DNA of 64,000 bases. It comes from GCA-2684655 sp045105235. GTDB lineage: Bacteria; Planctomycetota; UBA1135; UBA2386. Every line of letters begins with the position of its first letter. The first letter of the stretch is position 1. The notes beneath the pieces are model-generated. The model saw only the letters and a program-made list of their open reading frames with translations, was not told the DNA's origin and made no database searches. Made by a program: the position numbers and the translations under genes. The stretch spans positions 124,001-188,000 of the forward strand of contig JBGCDH010000002.1 in the NCBI GenBank assembly GCA_045105235.1. The letters are read 5' to 3'. Positions 43,981 through 53,191 of the stretch are shown here, in pieces.

Positions 43981-44963
43981 CCGGCAAGGGGCTGCTTCGC
44001 CGCGGCAACTGGTCGGTTCAAGAGCTGGCCCGACTGCGCCAGTTGCTGCCGATGCGCGGTGTGGCCTGGACCGCAAGCTTGCTGCGCCGCTCGCCGCGAA
44101 GCGTCGAGAAAAAGGCTCTCGAACTCTTGCGCGTGCCGGCTCGACACGGCGATTGGACCGACAGCGATGACATGCAGCTGCGGCAGGCATGGGGAGCCGT
44201 CGAAGTCCCCATTCTCGGTCCCATCCTTGGCCGAACCGCAAAGGAAGTGCGGGCGCGCGCGAACGAACTGCGCGGCAAGCATCGCGGGGTCGCCTGGTCT
44301 CGAGCGGAGCTGGGTTTGCTGAAGAAGCTCTACGGCACACGCCGCGACGAAGATCTTGAGGTTTCGCTGATGCGCGATCGCGAGGAGGTCGCTACGGCCG
44401 CGCAGCGGCTGTGCCTGGCCAAGGACAAGCGCTTCCGCGCGTCTTCAGCTGGCGCGCGAGCCTGTGGGGCGGCGGCTGCCTCGTCGAGTGTTGGCGAGCC
44501 AGGGGGCAGCGCGGAGGTGCTGCGAGAGCTGGCTACCGGGGCGACGCCGGATGTCGGGGATGCAGCGGATATCGGGGATGTCGGGAGTGTCGCGGACGTC
44601 GCGGATGCGAGTGCACTCGCTTCGACGGGGCCCAAAAGCAGCTCGGCGAGCCCGTTGCACTACCTCGCGCCCGGCCGGCCGGCCCGTGTTGCATCCCGAG
44701 GCGGCCCGGGCTCATCTCCCGGCGCTGTCGAAGCTCGCTCATCGATGCCGCGTTGGACGTCGGAGGAGGTCCAGCGGTTGCGGGAACTCTATCCTCATCG
44801 CGACAACCTCGCGGTGGCGCGCGAGCTCGGGCGAACGGTCACCAGCGTGGCCAACAAGGCCTACCAGCTGAAGATCCGCAAGAGCGCCAACGTCTTGGCG
44901 GATATTGGTCGCGCCAATATCGCGATGCGCTACCAGCGCGACGACTGCACCGACTCGGTCTAG
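43977..44963 (+). CDS. Four-repeat Myb/SANT-like DNA-binding protein
   Basis: 328 residues overlapping ptsI by four bases (GTGA). Four imperfect repeats share the pattern W..(S/D)E(L/V)..LR.(L)...........L.R....V..KA..L: NWSVQELARLRQLL (from residue 11), DWTDSDDMQLRQAW (about 58), AWSRAELGLLKKLY (about 106), and RWTSEEVQRLRELY (about 258). Repeats 3 and 4 are separated by about 110 residues of low complexity, including a Asp/Val/Gly/Ala-rich stretch. These resemble Myb/SANT or resolvase-type helix-turn-helix units. It may be a transcription or nucleoid factor. Coupling to ptsI suggests a role in PTS control, which is an inference. No effector domain is seen. Confidence 0.7.
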   Translation: MTGKGLLRRGNWSVQELARLRQLLPMRGVAWTASLLRRSPRSVEKKALELLRVPARHGDWTDSDDMQLRQAWGAVEVPILGPILGRTAKEVRARANELRGKHRGVAWSRAELGLLKKLYGTRRDEDLEVSLMRDREEVATAAQRLCLAKDKRFRASSAGARACGAAAASSSVGEPGGSAEVLRELATGATPDVGDAADIGDVGSVADVADASALASTGPKSSSASPLHYLAPGRPARVASRGGPGSSPGAVEARSSMPRWTSEEVQRLRELYPHRDNLAVARELGRTVTSVANKAYQLKIRKSANVLADIGRANIAMRYQRDDCTDSV

Positions 44964-45144
44964 TCGGGTAGCGGCCTCCCGGCCCGGGGAGAGCCAAATG
45001 TCGGTGGCGTCGGAGCCGCGACGCCAGGGTGGTTCCAGTTTCTGGCCGTTTTTCAGTAGACGCTCAACTCCGGCCTCACCGCTTGCCGATTGGTCTCATG
45101 CGTAGCCACTCCGAAACTTGGGCAAGCGCACACCGAGGTAAGTC

Positions 45145-45534
45145 ATGGAAATCGTTGGGAAGAAGAGCCAGGGTCTGTCCGTTACTGCGCTCAAGGACGA
45201 CAAGACTGTCATTGTTTCGTTCAACGACCGCAGCCTAAACTTCTATGTGACAGACTCTCTGAAGGAGTCACTGAAGGAGACGATCAACGCCAAGATCGAG
45301 GAAGGGTACGAGCACTTCGTTCTCAATCTCGACAATGTGAAGATCATCGACTCATGTGGTGTCGGCCTGATCATTGTTGCGAACAACGTGACGTCGTCGC
45401 GCAGCTGCAAGCTCTACCTGAGCAACATCAAGCCGTTCATCGTCAAGATCTTTGAGATCATGCGCATCTCGAAGCACCTGGCGATCTACGACAAGGAAGA
45501 CGACGCCCTCCAGGCGATCAAGAACGGCGGCTAG
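45145..45534 (+). CDS. STAS-domain anti-sigma-factor antagonist
   Basis: 129-residue STAS protein. GAGGTAAGTC just before ATG 45145 is a good ribosome site. The phosphorylatable serine is S70 in KIIDSCGVGLI, in the position used by SpoIIAA/RsbV. Secondary-structure pattern and length fit the family. An RsbW/SpoIIAB-type kinase is not in the window, so its partner is elsewhere. It is followed 78 bp later by the histidine kinase and is probably the first gene of the signalling run 45.1-48.8 kb. Such proteins bind anti-sigma factors to free sigma; here it may serve another phosphorelay. Confidence 0.88.
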   Translation: MEIVGKKSQGLSVTALKDDKTVIVSFNDRSLNFYVTDSLKESLKETINAKIEEGYEHFVLNLDNVKIIDSCGVGLIIVANNVTSSRSCKLYLSNIKPFIVKIFEIMRISKHLAIYDKEDDALQAIKNGG

Positions 45535-45612
45535 ACCGCCGCGTCTTGCGGCGACAGCTGCGCTTGGCGAGTTTTGTCGCCTCGCGCGTTGGGTTTGCAT
45601 GCCTAGGATTCC

Positions 45613-47229
45613 ATGGTTGCGCCGGCGTCGATTCTCGTCCTGGCCGCTACCGATCCGGCTCATGCCGGCGTCGTTGCGGGCCTGACGCAGTATTCTGCGG
45701 CACTCGATACCACTATCGAGACCGTGGCGTGCGCGACTACGTGCGTAGACCGCCTTCGCGCCGGTTCCTGCCTTGCGTGGGCTCTCGTCGATGCGGACCT
45801 GAATCGCCCGGACGTTCAGGCTCTGATCGCTGCGCAGCGGCTGCCGCAGCCCCTCTTGCTGGTGGTGCCATCGGCGCCGACGGCGTCGGACTATGAGTGC
45901 GCCCTCCGTATCGGTGCGGTTGGCGTTGTCGATGCGAATGGCAGCTTGGACCAAGCCGGCAAGCAGTTGCTCGGACGGGAGTTGCTCGGACGCTTGCGCG
46001 CGCGCCAGGAAGCGTGGCTGCAAAGCCAACAGCTGGTCGAGCGCCTCAGCGTCCAGTCCGAAGAACTCGAGCGTCGATGCACGCTGCAAGCGGAGCGCTT
46101 TCAGCAAAGTCAGGAGTCGTACTATCTCGACCTGTCACGTCTGATGACCATCATCACCAACATCATGGACGGCATCCTCTTCGTCGATCGGGGGGGTCAC
46201 GTCACGATGATCAACCCGGTTGCGGAGGACCTCTTGCACGTCAAGTCGTTCGTCGCGATCGGAAAACCGGTGCGAGAGATGCAGGGCCAGGCGGATCTTC
46301 TAGAGACCCTGGGGCGCGACTACGAAACGGTCCTTGGCGGGCAGAAGGAGGTGTCGAGCACGATTGAAGTGCATCACGGCGAACACGACCTCCTCTACAT
46401 CAAGGCGATGACGAGCCAGGTGCTCGACTATCGCGGCCAGCCTGCGGGAACGCTGTCCGTGCTTCGTGACGTGACGGCGGAGTTCAAGACAGACCAGCTA
46501 AAGAACCAGTACCTGTCGATCGTCGCGCACGAGCTGCGCACGCCTCTGACGGGAATCAAAACGTTCGCGACGATGATGGCCAAAGGGTCGCTCGGCGACC
46601 TCAACGACAACCAGGCGACCGTCTGCGATTCGATCCGCGAGCAGTCGGTGCGACTCGAGCACCAGATCGACAAGTTGATCAACCTCGGCAACCTCGAGAG
46701 CGCCGACTACGGGCAAGACCGCGAGGAGGTCTCCCTAGACGACTTTACGGCCGGAATGTTGCTGCCATTTGAGCAGCCAGCGCGCGACCGCCAAATCGAT
46801 CTGACGTTCGCCATCGAGGTAGACGACGACGTTGCCCTGCATGCAGATCGCTCCGATCTGCGGCGGGCTTGCCAGGCTCTGATTGAGAACGCGGTCAAAT
46901 TTGCACGCGACGAAGGCACCGTCGAAGTCGCCGTGACACGGGAGGAGGGCGGCCTTCGCTTCCACGTTCGCGACGACGGCATCGGCATCGATCCGCGCTA
47001 CCAGCGGCGGATCTTTGAAAAGTTCTTCCAGGTCGAGGATCCGCTGACCCGCCATCACGGGGGTGCAGGGCTCGGCCTATTTGTGGCGCGCGGCATTGTT
47101 GAAGCGCACGGAAGTCGCATCGAAGTCTCCAGTCAACTGGGCCAAGGTGCCGATTTCTCCTTCATGCTGCCGATCCATGAGCCAGAGCACCACCGTGCTG
47201 TGGCTGAGATCGGCCACCGGATCGACTGA
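45613..47229 (+). CDS. PAS-containing sensor histidine kinase
   Basis: 538 residues with no membrane segments, so probably soluble. Residues 1-130 resemble a receiver-like domain (ILVLAATDPAH, then LLLVVPSAPTASDYE and GAVGVVDANG) but without an obvious phosphoacceptor Asp in place. A helical linker is followed by a PAS domain (IMDGILFVDRGGHVTMINP, about residues 185-290). The HisKA dimerisation box has SIVAHELRTPLTG with H306. ATPase boxes are ALIENAVKFA (N), RDDGIGIDPRY (G1), IFEKFF (F) and GGAGLGLFVA (G2). It is 18 bp upstream of a stand-alone receiver, its likely substrate. Confidence 0.93.
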   Translation: MVAPASILVLAATDPAHAGVVAGLTQYSAALDTTIETVACATTCVDRLRAGSCLAWALVDADLNRPDVQALIAAQRLPQPLLLVVPSAPTASDYECALRIGAVGVVDANGSLDQAGKQLLGRELLGRLRARQEAWLQSQQLVERLSVQSEELERRCTLQAERFQQSQESYYLDLSRLMTIITNIMDGILFVDRGGHVTMINPVAEDLLHVKSFVAIGKPVREMQGQADLLETLGRDYETVLGGQKEVSSTIEVHHGEHDLLYIKAMTSQVLDYRGQPAGTLSVLRDVTAEFKTDQLKNQYLSIVAHELRTPLTGIKTFATMMAKGSLGDLNDNQATVCDSIREQSVRLEHQIDKLINLGNLESADYGQDREEVSLDDFTAGMLLPFEQPARDRQIDLTFAIEVDDDVALHADRSDLRRACQALIENAVKFARDEGTVEVAVTREEGGLRFHVRDDGIGIDPRYQRRIFEKFFQVEDPLTRHHGGAGLGLFVARGIVEAHGSRIEVSSQLGQGADFSFMLPIHEPEHHRAVAEIGHRID

Positions 47230-47246
47230 GCGAGGCTCGAAGCAAG

Positions 47247-47621
47247 ATGCAAAGAACCGTCCTGATCATCGAAGATGAGAAGCTGATCATTGTCTCCACG
47301 CAGATGGTGCTCGAGGCCGCCGGATTCCGGGTCGAATCCGCCATCAACGGCGAGGACGGCATCAGCAAGGCCAAGTCGCTGACTCCGGACCTGATCCTAC
47401 TCGACATCATGATGCCGGGTATCGATGGCTGGGAGACGCTCACGCGCCTCAAGCGCGACGAGGCGACCTCCGGGGTTCCTGTGGTGATCTTTACCGCACG
47501 TGAGCACTCGCGGGGGCACCAGAAGAGCGCCGAGATGGGCGCCGCCGACTACTTCCGCAAGCCGTTTGAGCCCGACGAGTTGATCGAGTTGGTCGAGAAG
47601 CACGTCGGCCAAAAAGCTTGA
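47247..47621 (+). CDS. Stand-alone CheY-like response regulator
   Basis: 124-residue receiver domain. Key residues are E9-D10 acid pair, D53 phosphoacceptor (LILLDIMMPG), T83 in VVIFTAREHS, and K105 in YFRKPFEP. No output domain is attached, so it signals by protein contact. It follows the histidine kinase by 17 bp and precedes the HD-type protein by 19 bp, so all three are probably one transcript. Confidence 0.93.
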   Translation: MQRTVLIIEDEKLIIVSTQMVLEAAGFRVESAINGEDGISKAKSLTPDLILLDIMMPGIDGWETLTRLKRDEATSGVPVVIFTAREHSRGHQKSAEMGAADYFRKPFEPDELIELVEKHVGQKA

Positions 47622-47640
47622 TGCACTTCGGGCGCGCAGC

Positions 47641-48753
47641 ATGACGCATCCCGACGTGCTGCCGCTCTGGTCGCTGTTTGAGGCATGTCGCCGGGGCAGC
47701 GCGGAGGCGCGCCTCGCGGCCGCACAAGCCGTGGTCGAAGCGCTGGCCGAAGGCCGGGCACCGCATCGGCTTGAAGTCGAGCACGGTTTGCTTTGTGCCG
47801 ATGGTGTGCCCATGCCGGCGGCGGCGGCAGCGACGCTGGTCGCGACCCATGAACTGTGCGTGTTCTTGCGGGACTTTGGCGTCGTCGGTTTGTGCTTCGG
47901 TGGGGCGACGAGCGTGCACGACCTGCTCGAATGGGTAGGCAGTGCTGTTCGAGGCGATGCCCAGGTCGGCAGTCCGGATCGGGTTTCGGCAAAGCTGGTT
48001 TCGCCAGCAGACGTGTCGAATCGATGCCTGCTGACGCCGGATCAAGCGGTGCCGAAGCCTGTTGCTCCGTCGGAGCCCTCGAGTTCGCCGGATGCAGAAC
48101 GTCCGGTTGCCTCGCGCCTGACCGCGATGTTCGTCCAGCAGCGCCTGCTAGCGGCGGCGGCGACGATGCCCACAGAGCTCGGGATCGATCCCGCAAGCTC
48201 TCGGCTCGTGCTCGCGGCGATTGTGGACCGACTGCTGGCCATGCACGGCGGTCAGGAAGCCGTGATGATGCTGCAGGACGACGAAGAGCTGCTGCGGCGA
48301 AGCGTGGCCCTGGCCGTGCTCGTCACGATGCTGGCGCGGCGTGCCGGCTGGCCGAGCGAGCGTTTGGTCGACGTTGGCGCCGTTGCGCTCCTGCATGACG
48401 TCGGCTGTGCGCTCGATCCGCAGCGTCCCGGGCCGGCGGCGTTCCGATGGCTGCTGCGATGCGGCCAGGACGACTTTTGGCTGCGCTGCGCGATTGTCGC
48501 GCGGGCGTGGCACGATCCGAACCGTCGTCGCGACGAGGGCGATGAGCTGCTGACCGTGAAGCTGCTGCGCGCCGCCTCTGATGCCTATGTCGCGCTTGCC
48601 GGTCGAGTGACGGCATCTGCGCCCTCGACGGCAGACGCCACGCCGCCGCTCGAGATCGCGTTGCCGTGCAAGCAGGGGCTCGACGAACGTTCGGAGGACG
48701 CGCTGCAGAGCGAACTCGTGAGCCTGCTAGACGATCTGCTGCCTGCGGCCTGA
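47641..48753 (+). CDS. Degenerate HD-GYP-like signalling protein
   Basis: 370 residues. The first 150 hold no recognised domain (an FhlA/FlhA-like or beta-rich segment, then a Pro/Ser-rich linker). The C-terminal half (about 155-345) resembles HD/HD-GYP phosphodiesterases: VALAVLVTMLARRAGW, then GAVALLHDVGCALDP with the HD pair, and ARAWHDPNRR. The first His of HD-GYP domains is not visible and GYP is absent, so cyclic-di-GMP hydrolysis is doubtful; it may be a receptor or scaffold. It is the last gene of the kinase-receiver run, so it may act on the kinase output. Confidence 0.65.
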   Translation: MTHPDVLPLWSLFEACRRGSAEARLAAAQAVVEALAEGRAPHRLEVEHGLLCADGVPMPAAAAATLVATHELCVFLRDFGVVGLCFGGATSVHDLLEWVGSAVRGDAQVGSPDRVSAKLVSPADVSNRCLLTPDQAVPKPVAPSEPSSSPDAERPVASRLTAMFVQQRLLAAAATMPTELGIDPASSRLVLAAIVDRLLAMHGGQEAVMMLQDDEELLRRSVALAVLVTMLARRAGWPSERLVDVGAVALLHDVGCALDPQRPGPAAFRWLLRCGQDDFWLRCAIVARAWHDPNRRRDEGDELLTVKLLRAASDAYVALAGRVTASAPSTADATPPLEIALPCKQGLDERSEDALQSELVSLLDDLLPAA

Positions 48754-48805
48754 GCGAGGGCTGGTCTGGTGTCTGGCGACTGGCCGGCTGGTTTCTGGGC
48801 CGGCG

Positions 48806-50070
48806 CTACTCGTGCCGCAGAGCGTCGACTGGGTCCATGTTGGCGGCGCGCCAAGCTGGATAGATGCCGAACAGCACGCCGACGGCCGCGGAGATCCCGA
48901 AGGCCAGCAGCACGTGCTGTGGCAGCACCAGCGTCTCTTGCTCAAACCACAGCGTGATCAGCATCGGCAGGATCATGCCGATCGCCACCCCGACAATGCC
49001 GCCGAGCGCCGACAGCACGCCGGCTTCGACCAGGAACTGCTGGATGATGTGCTTCTTCTTCGCTCCGAGCGCGCGTCGAATGCCGATCTCGCGCGTGCGT
49101 TCGGTCACCGTTGCGAGCATGACGTTCATGATGCCGATGCCGCCGACGAGCAGGCTGATCGAGGCGATGACGGCGAGCACGATGTTGAACATGCGCTTGC
49201 TCTCCTCTTCCTGCTTCAGCAGTTCGAGCGGCACCGTCACGATCACGTCGCTGTTTTCCTTGTGGTTCTCGTCGAGCAGGTCGCGCAGGATCCGCGCGCC
49301 GTCATCGACGTCGGTTGACGCGGGCATCTTCACCTTGACCTCGTGCAGCTCGACCTTTTCTCGCGAGAAGGAGCCGCCCGAGCGCGTCGTCAGGACATCG
49401 CCGAAGCGCCGCCGCGACGTCTTCATCGGGATGAACATGCACTCGTCGTAGGGCGTGCTGCCAGCACCTGCGGTCCGCCCCTGTTCTTCGAGCACGCCAA
49501 CGACGCGGTAGCGGTCGTTGCCGCTGATCAGCACGGTCTGATCGCTTGGGTTCTCCAGCGGAAACAGCATGCGGCACAGGGTCGCGCCGAGCACACAGAC
49601 GTTGTTGAGGCGTTCGTCGTCGACCTCGGTGAGCCAGCGGCCTTCGCGCACGTTCATGCCGGCCACGTCGAGGAAGTTGGCCTCGGTGCCGACGATGATC
49701 GAAGTGTGAAAGTACTCGCCGCGCATCATCGGGCGCTTCACTTCCCGAATGCGCACGACGTCTGCGCTCGGCAGGGACGAAGCAATCAGGTCCGCTTCGT
49801 CGTAGGCCAGCCCGTAGGACAGCGGCGTCCACGCGCTTTGGGAGCTGCTCGAGGCGGTCTCCGCCGGCCGTTTGCTGCGGGCGATCAGGTTGGTCACACC
49901 CATGTCCTGGAAGCGCTCAAGCGCCTCGCGCTTGGCGCCTTCGCCAACCGCCAGCATGGCGATGACGGACGCGACCCCAAACAGGATGCCGGCCGTGGTG
50001 AGCGAACTGCGCAGCTTGTGCAGCAGCAGGCTTTTTAGGCCGAGGCGAACGATGCGCCAGCTGTCGCGGA

Positions 50071-50074
<4 letters not shown>
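48806..50074 (-). CDS. MacB-type ABC transporter permease
   Basis: 422-residue inner-membrane component. The N-terminal segment is SWRIVRLGLKSLLLHKLRSS followed by a hydrophobic stretch. A periplasmic domain of about 220 residues comes next, then three C-terminal hydrophobic segments in FtsX fold. TERTREIGIRRALGAKKKHII is the MacB/FtsX cytoplasmic signature. The start overlaps the ATPase stop by four bases. With the ATPase, adaptor and outer-membrane protein it makes a complete MacAB-TolC-like exporter, which drives substrates by a mechanotransmission mechanism. Substrate unknown. Confidence 0.93.
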
Positions 50075-50910
<836 letters not shown>

Positions 50911-51049
50911 CGGATCGTTTGGGGGTTGTGGGGGACTGTCGCGCGCGGTCCGGCGAGGCGGGTCGGCCAGTGGGCTAGCCTGGGGCAGCGAGGGAATGGC
51001 TGCCGGCGTGCGCGAGGGTCGATGTGGAGCTCCGGGCTGCGGCTCGCGA

Positions 51050-53191
51050 TTACTCGTTGCCGCGCCGGCCGGCGCTGCCGCCGGACATCAGCTTGCGGAG
51101 GCCCGTCGAGCGGAGGCGGTCCGCCTTCTCGGTTTCGCCCGCGTCGAGCGCCTTTTCGATTTCGCCGACCATCTTGTTGGCCTCGACCAGCTTTTCTTCG
51201 CTGAGATATGCGCTGAACCTGTCGAGCATCTTCGGCAGGTCCTTCTTGGCCTGCGCCAGCTCGGCCGCGTCCATGTCCGCAAACTTCTTGCGAGCTGAGC
51301 GCGAGCCTTGCGGACGACCACCGCCAGCAGCTCCCCGACGGCTGGAGGCTTGCGCCGCCTTGGCCGGCCTGCCGCCGGCGCCTGCCGCGGCCGCTGCCGC
51401 TGCCGGCATCGCGGCGCCTGAGCCTTCGATTGCCGATTCCATCGGTGCGGCCTCCGGCATGGCCGGCTGGTCAAACTTGGGGTCGGCCTGCCCGCCTGGC
51501 GGCGTGCGGTAGATCATGTCGCCCTCGGCAAGCCCCGAGAGGATTTCGACCTTCTCTTCGTTGTTGGCGCCGACCTTGACGGCGACAGCGACGGGGCCGT
51601 TTTCACTCTGCTTCCAGATGTAGTTGACGGCACGATCGCGGCGAACGGCTTGGATCGGCACCGTCAGGGCATCCTTGATCGAGCCCACGGTGATGGTGGC
51701 TGCGGCCTTCATGCCTGCCTTCAGCGACTCGTCCTTGTTGATGCCGTCGAGCAACACCTTGGTCGTGTAGACCTTCTTGTCGTTGCCGGACCAGCGCGAC
51801 TGCGAGTCGGCGACCGGTGCGACGTAGGTGACGCGGCCCGTCATGACTTCGTTGGGGCGCACCTCGGCGCTGATCAAAGCCGCCATGCCGACTCGAACCT
51901 TGTCGATCATGGCTTCCTGCACCTGGATCTTGCACTCGAGCTTCGAGTTGTCCGGCAGGATGATGATCGACTGGCGTTCGCGCACGCTGGTGCCTTCTTC
52001 GACCGGCTCGCTGTCGCCGCGGCCACGCGAGACCTTGGAGTAAACCACCAAGCCTTCGCCGGGCGAGACCAGCACCGAGTTGCCGATCTGCTTCTCGAGG
52101 TTGGCCAGTCGCTCGGCGGCAACCTCAAACTCCTTCTTCTTGGCGTCGACGTCAAACTGCGAGTTGCGACGCTCGGCGCCGTTCTTGGCGGCGACGCGGG
52201 CGACTTCAAGCTCGGCGTTCTCGACGTTTTGACCCTTCTCGATCTTGTCGCGCTCGAGCGTGTAGTTGACGAGCAGCTCCAGATCGTTCCAGGCGATGGT
52301 CACTTTCGACGCCTGGCTCTGGTAGGCCAGCTCGTCTCGCTCGAGTTCGTTGCGGGTGATGAACTGCTTTTGGGCGAGGCTGCGGCTGTGCGCCGCCGTG
52401 TCTTCTTTGACCTTGAGGTCGGCCATCGCCAGGCGGATCTGGTCGGCCTGCTGCAGGATCAGGTTGGCCATTTCGCCCATGTCCCGCTCGAGCGGGTCAC
52501 CGGCTTCGCCCTTCACCTTGAGCAGGCTGACCACCTTGTTGACCAGTCCTGCATAGTTTTGCGGATGGACCTGCGTCACCAGGACCGCCGGGGTTGGTGC
52601 GCCCTCGGTGCCGCTTGCGGGCGAAGCGTCTTCGCTGGCGGCAGAAGGAGCCGGGTTTACCAGCTCTTCCAGGCGCTTGACCATGTCGGCGTTTTTGCCC
52701 TCGGAGCCGCGGCCGCCCTTGGCGCCGAGCAGCTTTTCGAGCTCCATTGTGGCGATGCGCCGCTGCGACTCCGCCGTGTTGATGTTGGCCTGTAGTTCCT
52801 TCTCGAGGATGTCCTGAGCGGTCTTTGCCTGCTCAAGTGCATTGCGCGCCTTCTCTACCGAAATCTCCTGCGTGGCGCGCTTCTCGACGAGGTCGCTGAC
52901 GTCCAGCTCGACCAGCTTCTCCCCCTTGGACACGCTCGTGCCTTCGGGGATCAGATAGAGAACCGTCGCGTTGCCTTCAATGGCGGAGCGCACGACCGTC
53001 TCGTTGACGGCGACGAGCTCGCCGCCCTCCTTGACGTTGATCGGCAGGTCTTCACGGCTGACCTGGTAGAGGTTGACGGTCGTCGACTGTTGCGCGTTGT
53101 CGCTGCTGCAGGCGGCCATGACGGCCAGCGTCAGCACCGCCATGTTGCGGCTCATCGATCGGTTCGGTTGGGGCATATTCATATCGGTCAC
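51050..53191 (-). CDS. Membrane-fusion adaptor (MacA/HlyD type) lipoprotein, unusually long
   Basis: 713 residues, roughly twice the length of MacA. The N-terminus ends in LAVMAACSS, a lipobox. Barrel-sandwich halves are VRSAIEGNATVLYLIPEG near the start, and NSVLVSPGEGLVVYSKVSRG after about 300 residues of coiled coil (helices rich in Glu, Gln and Lys). The beta-barrel and membrane-proximal regions follow (VGMAALISAEVRPNEV, then LTVPIQAVRRDRAVNYIW). Beyond residue 560 is an Ala-rich linker and an extra helical domain with FADMDAAELAQAKKDL, unknown in MacA. The start overlaps the outer-membrane protein stop by four bases. It bridges the ABC pump and the outer-membrane channel. Confidence 0.9.
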   Translation of the reverse strand: MTDMNMPQPNRSMSRNMAVLTLAVMAACSSDNAQQSTTVNLYQVSREDLPINVKEGGELVAVNETVVRSAIEGNATVLYLIPEGTSVSKGEKLVELDVSDLVEKRATQEISVEKARNALEQAKTAQDILEKELQANINTAESQRRIATMELEKLLGAKGGRGSEGKNADMVKRLEELVNPAPSAASEDASPASGTEGAPTPAVLVTQVHPQNYAGLVNKVVSLLKVKGEAGDPLERDMGEMANLILQQADQIRLAMADLKVKEDTAAHSRSLAQKQFITRNELERDELAYQSQASKVTIAWNDLELLVNYTLERDKIEKGQNVENAELEVARVAAKNGAERRNSQFDVDAKKKEFEVAAERLANLEKQIGNSVLVSPGEGLVVYSKVSRGRGDSEPVEEGTSVRERQSIIILPDNSKLECKIQVQEAMIDKVRVGMAALISAEVRPNEVMTGRVTYVAPVADSQSRWSGNDKKVYTTKVLLDGINKDESLKAGMKAAATITVGSIKDALTVPIQAVRRDRAVNYIWKQSENGPVAVAVKVGANNEEKVEILSGLAEGDMIYRTPPGGQADPKFDQPAMPEAAPMESAIEGSGAAMPAAAAAAAGAGGRPAKAAQASSRRGAAGGGRPQGSRSARKKFADMDAAELAQAKKDLPKMLDRFSAYLSEEKLVEANKMVGEIEKALDAGETEKADRLRSTGLRKLMSGGSAGRRGNE

